From Larix sibirica (Eukaryota; Streptophyta; Pinopsida; Pinales; Pinaceae): a DNA stretch of 27,147 nt. The notes beneath the pieces were generated by a model. It had not been told where the DNA came from. It saw only the letters and a list, made by a program, of their open reading frames with translations, and made no database searches. This document shows, one piece after another, positions 19,597-27,147 of this stretch. Position numbers and translations under genes: made by a program. The stretch is taken from NCBI GenBank assembly GCA_004151065.3, contig NWUY0300010567.1:1-27147 (forward strand), read 5' to 3'. Numbering within the stretch: position 1 is the first letter of the stretch; the number at the start of each line of letters is the position of its first letter.

Positions 19597-19658
19597 TCTA
19601 TGCTCTAAAGCTAAATACTTACCCTATTCTATGCTCTAAAGCTTAATGCTTACCCTAA
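19597..19658. repeat. Tandem duplication, period 31
   Basis: TCTATGCTCTAAAGCT starts at 19597 and again at 19628. The two 31-base units differ at only a few positions. The words ATTCCATGAACT on both sides (19587 and 19658) suggest the duplicated unit was once longer. Confidence 0.85.
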
Positions 19659-22600
19659 TTCCATGAACTATAAAATTAACCCCTGCTTTGAAATGACTAC
19701 ATGTTACTAGTATTGCTTCATTATATACATAGTTTTCTATACATTATATAGAGAGTTTTCTATTATAAATATAGTATGTTATTGTAAATATAAATTTTAT
19801 AAACTTAATATAAATGTTTAACATTATGTAGTCATTAATTTCGAAAAAATATAAACATAACTAGTTGCTTTGCACCTATTATCTTTGTTTAAAAAAATTA
19901 TTTAAAAAAAAAATCCTTCATAGAAAAACAATTTCACAAATACTCTTCTTTGGTTGTGACTTTCTATTGATATATGGATATCGTGGTGGAGTGGACATTT
20001 GTCTCCACAATTTTAGTTTTTTAATATATAATAGACAGCATTGAATTAATATCTTGTCATTTTGTTATCACATTCTTCACATTTAAAACTGTGTCCATAC
20101 CATCACATTCACACAAAGAAATAATGAACAAAGTTTTGTCCGATAAATTGAACTACCTAGCAAGCAATTGCTTTTAATGATACAAACAAATGTCATTAAA
20201 AATATGTAATGTTAATATGTATTATAGGTTTTAAAATTTGCATATGTGCATATAGAAGAAAAAAAAAACAATCCAATTATTTTCGCAATATATTTCTTTT
20301 TTAATTAAAAATTAAGTTCACTTCAATAATAAAAATATAATTTCTATATATTTATAATAAAGGAAAAATGAATACAATCTCTATATTTATAATAAAAGGA
20401 AAAATGAGAAGGAAATTTCATATAATCTTATGTCTGGTTAGAGGGCATTTGGATTGAGTATCTTCATTGGTATTATTGGATCTTTTGAGGAAAATGTCAT
20501 GAACCTTGACACATGTTTTGATTACTAGCTTCTAACCTCTCACCATCTCTCGAAGTCCTAAGAGTTTAAGGGATTCTTATAGTCTTTGCATGCATTATTT
20601 CTAATTACAAATATCATTTGGATCAGTGAAATGATTTATCGTCTCACAATGTTCCTCGGTAGCTACCCTTTGTAAGCATAAGGAGAGTTTTCTCATAATG
20701 AGGCTAATGTGTTGATAAGACAACATGTAAGTTAGATTTGTTAAGATGGGATGGATGACCATTGGTTTATTGTTGCTCATCCATCTCTAAATTCATGCTA
20801 GTTGACATCTTGTAGTGTATGGTAGCTAGAATTATTTTATGGAGAACCTCCACTATGGTGGACTGAATTTCCAACAATGATAAAGGAGAGGCACATGGAA
20901 TTGCATATGTGGAACAAACAAAGTTGAACTTGCCCTTGGATAATCTTAGGGAAGGAACTATAAATTCATAGGCATAGAGAATTTTTTTACTGGAGTCATA
21001 GAAGCCCAACTTATTTTTTTGAATTCGATATTCAAATTTACAACACCCATTTCCCTAATTTTCTAGATATATTACCTTGAACTCCCATGACATCAATACG
21101 TCATCTCTTTTCACTAGAATGGTTGTTCTATTTTGGTAAGGGCTTAAACATGTTGAGATGTTGTGGAAAGTCGAATTGGGAATGTGGTGATGAAGTGAAA
21201 GTATTAAAACAAGAGAGTGTGACCAAGTTATAAGTTGAACTTTGGATTCTTAGAGCTATCTACAAGTTGTTATTGTCACAACACATGAAACTTATAGGAA
21301 TTCCATATGAAGGAGAATAAATTAGCGGAGAAATAGAGTTTGGGTGGCACCAGAGCATTTTAGGACTAGTCATTGATGGTGGTTGAGTGTTGAGATGAGA
21401 AATTGAGCTCTAGAGAGTGAAAATTAGGGAAGATATGGAGCATCACTTACACTGAAGAATATTTTTGTATGTTGACATCTGCTTAACTGAAGGTTATTCA
21501 ATAATAACAAATTCCATTGTGTGTTTCTATTCCTTCCCACATGATGTATCAAAATATAGTGACTAGATTGGGTATATTGATGGCTAGTGAATGCAAGATA
21601 GTATTGATGGGTTCTCCATTGATCTATAGATTGACCCATTTTGGTTCCTTTTAGTACCCCTTTGTGTGTACAAACCCTATTTTAACCAATTGACCTTCAT
21701 ATCCATTTTATCTCCAAGAAATTCGAGAGTAATATCTTTCTTTTTGACATCATTAACCACAATGTTTCTAAAAACCTTCTATATTAATTTTGTTGCTAAG
21801 GCGGCAATGCTTAGTTGAGGATTTGACTATTTCCGTACATGAGATATGAGAGGAGGTATAATAGGTTCTACAACTTTTATCCCTTCATTCCCCCACTCTA
21901 GAGTTCCCATTTGTGTTAGAATCTCTCTAGCTTCAGGTGCTTACTCTCGCATGCATTTTGCTCATTCCTAAACCAATAACCATTTAAAGAACTGTCTTTA
22001 TAGCATGGGTTGAGATGGTCCACTTTTTGTCTTCATATTGATGTAAACAATGTTGATTGAAAATTCACTAATATTTTATTCCTTAGCTCGATGCGTGTCT
22101 CTAAATCCTCTCCTAATTTTAAGGGGGAGATTACACCTCTTTATAAGATCCTCCCATTATACTATTAGGATTCTCAAAATTATCATGTGATGGGATTTCA
22201 CCCTTATTCTTCATGTTCATTATTTGAGAGGGATCACTTTCCTCTATTATATGCTAATTGTAACATTTTGGATTTGTTCCCTTAGTTTCTATCTAAATCT
22301 ATAGAAGAATTACACGGTTCTTTGCACACTTCTTGGAGGGGGTATTTGTATATTCTTTATGCACTTTCTATATGTTCCATGGTTCCTAATGACTATCATG
22401 ATTATCGTGATATGCATATAAATTATGCATCCTTTTACACCTAGTCATATTTGAAGCAACATTTAGAATCTAGAGTGATATTGGAATATGGTTGAGCTCA
22501 ATATTTGTTAGAGGATGATTCATTTGCATGTTACTTGGTATAATCCTTCCATAATCCACTCCTCCTCCTCATCTTCAAATGACGATACTTGATAATTTAT

Positions 22601-23303
22601 GTTCAGCATTGGCTTGCATTGCTAGCACTAACTTAATTTATTTTGATACTTGATAATTTGAGTTCATCATCGACTTGAATTAAGAGCACTAAATAATATA
22701 TCTTAGAAATTAGGTAATGTTAATACTTCCTCTTTCTCCATTCATATTCAAATAAACCCATTCTTTCATAATCTAGTTTTAATGTAGACCACGTAAATCC
22801 TTTGATATGTGCCATATCTCTTGAGTTAGATTGAAATTGGAATTAAGAATTTTTTAAGGGGTAATTTCTTCCTTTCATATATTGTTCCACCTAATGTTCC
22901 ATATACATCTTTCAAAAGATTTCCTTAAGAAGGAAGAGCTACAAAGTTGCAAGTCCCTGCCTTTAAGTGTAACTCAAACACTTCTAGTATCAAGTGTTTC
23001 AGTCCATAGACAATGCATGGAATTATTCCTATTTTTAATCTTTTAAACTATTTAAAATATTTGAGAATAAAACATAAAAAGGTGATTGAATACTATACTA
23101 ATATTGATGCAACTCTGCTTGGGTTTTTTATTTCTTTCTTTCAAACGTACATTCTATATGTTTTAGAAATATGCATAACAATTAAACCTACCTTAATAAC
23201 AATTTCCTTATTTCAACCTTAACTTGCTCAATCCTCTGGTTCCATGAATGTATGCATATTCATATTCTCAATTAGGCCATGTTTTAGATATATCCCATGA
23301 AAC
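19659..23303. other. AT-rich sequence, no gene recognised
   Basis: There is no domain signature. A frame at about 22087-22570 is comparatively poor in stops and an 80-codon minus-strand frame lies at 20767-21009. I recognise neither and chance is possible. Confidence 0.5.
20344..20410. repeat. Tandem duplication, period about 37
   Basis: CTATATATTTATAATAAAGG at 20344 recurs as CTATATTTATAATAAAAGG at 20381, each followed by AAAAATGA. Confidence 0.7.
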
Positions 23304-23497
23304 AATAAATAATGTATCAGCAAGCCAAATCCATGATATGTACAAAATGAATATAATCTTGTGATATAATTATCGTTTAATAAAAAGTCAAAGTAATTCA
23401 AAATAAACAATGTATTAACAAGCCAAATCCATGATAGGGACAAAATGAATATAATCACGTGATAATTATCAATTAGTAAAGTCAAAGTAGTTCAAAA
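23304..23497. repeat. Tandem duplication, period about 99
   Basis: ATAAATAATGTATCAGCAAG at 23304 recurs as ATAAACAATGTATTAACAAG at 23403. Both units continue with CCAAATCCATGATA and ACAAAATGAATATAATC and end with GTCAAAGTA.TTCAAA. A few substitutions and small deletions separate them. Confidence 0.85.
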
Positions 23498-23569
23498 TAG
23501 GATTGAAGAAAAAAGTTAATTGCATTTAACCAAGGAAACTTCACCTGTGGTCAGCAAGTAGGGAGGAAT

Positions 23570-23588
23570 GGCTTTGAACGTTAAAGCC
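23570..23588. other. Short near-perfect palindrome
   Basis: GGCTTTGAACGTTAAAGCC is palindromic apart from one extra base. It could form a small hairpin, but no function is evident. Confidence 0.35.
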
Positions 23589-23681
23589 ACACAAGCTACA
23601 AGAATTAAACCAGTGTAGGCTCTCACTTATATAGAAAATCTACATCTCCTAGGTGTAAATAAGCCTACGTGGAATCCAACC

Positions 23682-23769
23682 AATTCAAGTAATTGATATA
23701 TATTTAAAAGCATTTAGCTATGATTAATTCAAGTAGTTGATAGATGTTGAAAAGCATTTAGTTATGATT
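23682..23769. repeat. Tandem duplication, period 44
   Basis: AATTCAAGTAATTGATA at 23682 recurs as AATTCAAGTAGTTGATA at 23726. Both units end with AAAGCATTTAG.TATGATT. They are equal in length with a few substitutions. Confidence 0.85.
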
Positions 23770-24120
23770 AAAAGGCCAACAAACAATGTCCAATATCATT
23801 GAATTGCCTCTACTGCAATGCGTCAGACAAAGTTTCCACATGTCATCGATTTTGGTGAGAACATCCAATAATAAAGAACAATAGGTCCATGAAATTTGGT
23901 TCTCATGTTTTTGGGAGATGGCATAAACACCATTGTGGTCACTGGGAATAGAAGCATTGTCGAGAAATGGACTACTTACTTCTCTACAATGGTCGATAAG
24001 AGAAATTGCTTATTAAAGTTCTTCTCACATGGGATTCTATGGTTTTTCTTTTTTATTTTGATAAATTTTGTGTCATTTCAGATTGTGACTAAATTATCAT
24101 CAACACGATTCACCTTAATT

Positions 24121-24414
24121 TTGTACATAGATGTCGATTCCTATGCTTCTTTTATTGTGGGTAGTAGTTCTTTTTCTTTTCAACGAGGATATGTGCTTGT
24201 ACCTATCACCTTTTCAAAAGTTGCAAGTGAAAGTAGAATATCATTATGTTGCTTGCAAAAGATCAAAATAAAATTATGTCCCGCTAATGCCACTAGTTAT
24301 TGAAGAACGACTTTGTGAAGTTATTCCATTATATAACAACAAAGCCATAAATTGACCATTAGCTTAATTGAAGAATCACCTAAAAAGACTAAGTTGAGTG
24401 AAATCAATTGCGAA
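24121..24414 (+). pseudogene. Possible Ty1/copia RNase H remnant
   Basis: The order of small motifs fits the C-terminal RNase H of a copia-type polyprotein, with frame changes. LYIDVDS (24121) stands for the Y-x-D-x-D start. FIVGSSSFSFQR (24148-24183) stands for F-x-x-G-S-x-x-x-S-W-x-S. VKVEYHYVACKRSK (near 24220) stands for the E-A-E-Y block. YNNKAIN (near 24332) stands for the D-N-x-x-A block. KKTKLSEINC (24384-24411) stands for R-T-K-H-I-E-I-D. Each match is weak but the order and spacing are right. I found no LTR, integrase or RT around it. The frame is also open upstream to 23896 without a recognisable domain. Confidence 0.4.
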
Positions 24415-25509
24415 TAACTCTCAAGAGGCACTACATTTATGCTTCATGTTATAAAATACATCAAAGATTCCATAAACAATGTGAAATATGATGCTAGGAA
24501 ACATGCTAACATAGCTAGCCATATGTGGAAAATGGTCAATTTTATTTGCATGTTGAATACCACACATACAAATGCAATGAAAAAAGTATAAGGTATATGT
24601 GGAGCATGGCTAGTCAAGGAAAATTGATAGTCCCATACATAGCTAATAACATAGAGAAACAATCTTATTACTAAAATTAATGTTAACATAAAGATTTGCA
24701 TTAATTCACCTTTTAACATATAACATAAATGTATCTCTTGATTGTTTAGTTTAAAACTTAAAATCTCAATAAAATTGTTTTGTGAAGAATAGTATTAATT
24801 CACCTTGTAATATAAACATAAATTCCTCTATCTAATATTTAGTTAGAATCCTATAATCTCAATAAAATTGCTAATCACCTTAATATAAAGCCTAGTTAAA
24901 AGATATAATATGTTTTTGTTAATGTTAAGTTGTTGCTATATTTTTAATATAAAAAATATAGTATTTTTTAGTGGAAAAAAACAAAACGTAAAAGTAATAA
25001 ATTTATCACAACTTAATAAAACGTAAAAGTAATAAAATTGCTAATCACCTTGATATAAAGCCTAATAAGACGTAAAAGTTATTAAAAGATCTTGTATATT
25101 TTTGAATCAAACTTAAAACAAAAAATATAAATAAGTACATCATTTTACGTGTAAAAGATAAAAAATTGTGAAAAGTCAATTCATATAATTCGTGCATGAG
25201 AAAGGCAACCACTAATAATCATTTAGTTATGTGTTGGAAAATCATGTATATGTTTGAAAAATCATATCACAATTGCTAGGTGCATGAGGACTTACCTTTC
25301 GGTCCATATCCGTTGAAACATTTTCAAGTGGTCCTTCTAAGTTTTCTTAGCATTTGGTGGCCTTGTATTGTACTTTTGATTTCATTAAAAATATGTCTTC
25401 TTCCTCATAAGTGTCAATGGCGATATCATCACTTCATGGTCATGTGTCGCTTCCCATATCCTCACCTCAAGATTCCTATGTGATCATCTTCCTCTAAGTG
25501 CCCCTTACC
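24415..25509. other. AT-rich sequence, no gene recognised
   Basis: Apart from the direct repeats listed next I see no gene. ACGTAAAAGT occurs three times between 24986 and 25080. Confidence 0.5.
24700..25064. repeat. Nested direct repeats, period 94 and a 34-base word
   Basis: ATTAATTCACCTT at 24700 recurs at 24794, and both are followed about 55-70 bases later by ATCTCAATAAAATTG, giving two diverged units of about 94 bases. The word AATAAAATTGCTAATCACCT with its continuation at 24861-24894 recurs at 25031-25064 with one early difference. Confidence 0.65.
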
Positions 25510-25563
25510 ACAAACATAAACCAAAGGGGATAATGTACAAACATAAACCAAAGGGGATAATGT
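25510..25563. repeat. Perfect tandem duplication, period 27
   Basis: Two identical 27-base units begin with ACAAACATAAACC at 25510 and 25537. Perfect identity implies a recent event or an assembly artefact. Confidence 0.9.
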
Positions 25564-25619
25564 GTTAGTGAATTTGGAAATCATGGTAGTTTTTTATTTT
25601 AAGTTACCAACATAGATTC

Positions 25620-26643
25620 ATCTTAAAGGAGATATAGCAAACAATGTTTTCTACAGGAATTTGAATGACAAAGCATTGGAGCTGTTTGGCCCCACCATTC
25701 GCACACGGTGGAATAGGCAAGATAGCGCAAAGAGAGATGAATTGATAGACCACATCATAAACTTGTTCGGCNATGTAGAAGAGGACCAACCCAACTATTC
25801 CTGGATACCTTACAGGCCATATATAGGTTGCTAGAAAGATGCTTCTTCCATCGGTCTCACATCTCCAGCTGGAGATTCTTGACAATGGTTGTAGTGGGCC
25901 ATCTTGGCCATCTTCAAGGTTTACTCTTTTATAATGTCCACAGAACCCACCAACTCTATCATATTTCTCTCCAAATCATCTATCCGTGAATCCTGTCAGG
26001 TTAACTGGTGTGATATATATCTCATATCCTCGACGGACTCCCTGTGAGCCTTGATTCCAACATATATGGCCTTGTACACCTTATGAAGATGTTGCTTAAA
26101 ATCTTCAACACTAGCCTTTAGAGAGGCTATTCCTTCTATTAAGCCTACCATTGATCCTAGAAAAAAGTGTTGAATGTGAGCTAAATATCCGATGAACAAA
26201 GATGAAATGGTAGGGGTTTCCGAATGTGCACAGTTCTTCTACGTTAGACTGCCATCTGATATTTTGTCTTCCTCACTGATGATGAAGGAAAGACTTTTGA
26301 ATTTCTCCCTGAGCCATGGTGACAAACCCTCTGCAAAGTCCCTTTCCTCACCAGACGCAGGAATACACAAAACAATTGGGGCTTTCGACATAATGTCTAG
26401 TATTAATTGCCCAAGGTAATATACTTCTCCTACAAGACTCAAAATAAATGTGTGATCAAAGCCACTGCCAGCGAAGTGACATGCAAAGGCTAAACCATGT
26501 GAACATCCACACATCCGAGCTTGGGGTGGGATTAAGGACAACTTCGTGCTCTTGATGTCCCAACTAACAATAACAATTCTAATATGATCCACGAAGCCTA
26601 AAGGCTTAGGGAATGCACTTAAATTTTTGGCTGCTATCTCCAT
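25620..26643 (-). pseudogene. Unrecognised decayed coding region next to RNase H
   Basis: From the ATG at 26643 one minus-strand frame can be followed for about 340 codons with only about eight stops and no need for a frameshift. That is well below what AT-rich sequence gives by chance. The first part (135 codons) has SKAPIVLCIPASGEERDF and hydrophobic stretches such as HTFILSLVGEVYYLGQLILD. The next (67 codons) is helix-like, with GLIEGIASLKASVEDFKQHL. The end includes RMVGPNSSNALSFKFL. I know no family with these words. It follows an RNase H domain on the same strand, so it may be the C-terminal part or the next ORF of a retroelement. The sequence contains one undetermined base at 25772. 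Confidence 0.4.
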
Positions 26644-27113
26644 ATTTCACTCTTCCAAGAGTAAGGTTGACACCTTGGTTTGCTAGCACATCGGCTTGCT
26701 TGTTGTTTTCTCTTAAAACATGAAGGAAAGACATCTCACTAGGATTTTTTTAACTGTACGATTCTTCTATATATTCTTTTGCATCGGGGAGCACCTTTTG
26801 CATATCGACTTCTCATCTTTTGGATGACATGTCTGGAATCTCCAAAAACCTTTAAGTTGACAATGTTAAGGTTTGAGATGATTTTCAGGCCAAGAAGGAG
26901 AGCTAACCATTTTGCTTCATTTTTGGATTTCTTCCCCAATCCTAGTGCAAAAGAGATGATTATTTTCACTGTGGGATAAAAAATAGTCCCACTTGCACCT
27001 GCCTCCCCTAGAGTGGGTAGCATCAACTTGCACCACCCCATAAGTATGGAATTAATGATGAAAACAACATATGATATGATATGATTTTTATTTATTTTTG
27101 TATTTTTATACAA
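26644..27113 (-). pseudogene. RNase H-like domain, element continues off the window
   Basis: The frame 26739-27113 has the plant RVT_3 type RNase H pattern. ISFALGLGKKSKNEAKWLAL (near 26900-26960) is the block around the second catalytic acid, but Lys replaces Glu in N-E-A-E. NLKVFGDSRHVIQKMRSRY (near 26840) holds the third acid. After a frameshift at the T7 run near 26743, the end of the domain reads MSFLHVLRENNKQADVLAN (26725-26669), with the last Asp kept. The first Asp is not visible: the region that should hold it (near 27030) is scrambled. The upstream part of the element would lie to the right of the window, so the class (LINE or other) stays open. Confidence 0.6.
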
Positions 27114-27147
27114 ATATGAAATTCATATCTAGAACAACATACCATAT

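Noticed and set aside
20767-21009. Minus-strand frame of 80 codons
   Set aside because: There is no motif and no neighbouring coding remnants. The length is compatible with chance.
22087-22570. Stop-poor plus-strand frame, about 160 codons with about six stops
   Set aside because: The stop density is only somewhat below the random expectation for this composition and no domain is recognisable.

Overview
The window looks like nuclear DNA of a seed plant. It is AT-rich, carries many short direct duplications, contains no intact host gene, and is dominated by decayed retrotransposons. The best-recognised element is a plant L1-type LINE. Its ORF1 has a DUF4283-like domain and a CCHC zinc knuckle, and its ORF2 has endonuclease, reverse transcriptase, zf-RVT and RNase H domains. 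A large, old, heavily methylated plant genome, possibly a gymnosperm, would fit, but that is inference and no species can be named.

Layout. (1) 1-1984: AT-rich sequence without a recognisable gene. (2) About 1985-2790, minus strand: the 3' end of a LINE, with an RNase H remnant and 3' tail. (3) About 3034-7530, minus strand: a longer LINE of the same or a sister family that keeps almost all of ORF2, riddled with stops and lacking ORF1. Copies of a degenerate repeat lie on both sides of it; on the right this repeat is tandem with a 120-base period. (4) About 8262-8470: a candidate tRNA-derived SINE with A- and B-box-like motifs, followed by two short tandem duplications. (5) 8958-16272, plus strand: a complete but dead LINE of 7315 bases. 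It is bounded by a perfect 18-base target-site duplication centred on a palindrome and ends in a short poly(A). ORF1 and ORF2 overlap by 10 bases. Beyond RNase H it carries an extra 3' segment of about 1.3 kb with a third reading frame of about 219 codons that I do not recognise. (6) 16291-25600: AT-rich sequence without a clear gene, with several short tandem duplications and a weak Ty1/copia RNase H remnant near 24121-24414. (7) 25620-27113, minus strand: a decayed RNase H domain followed by about 340 codons of unrecognised decayed coding sequence. This element probably continues past the right edge.

Functionally nothing here looks active. In an intact plus-strand LINE, ORF1 would bind the RNA, and ORF2 would nick the target, reverse-transcribe and degrade RNA. 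In this copy both ORFs contain many internal stops, mostly TAG, and frameshifts. All three well-aligned LINE-type RNase H remnants carry Lys where the second catalytic Glu should be. Both patterns fit decay by deamination of methylated CHG cytosines. The most unusual items are the third ORF of the plus-strand LINE and the unrecognised frame downstream of the RNase H at the right edge.
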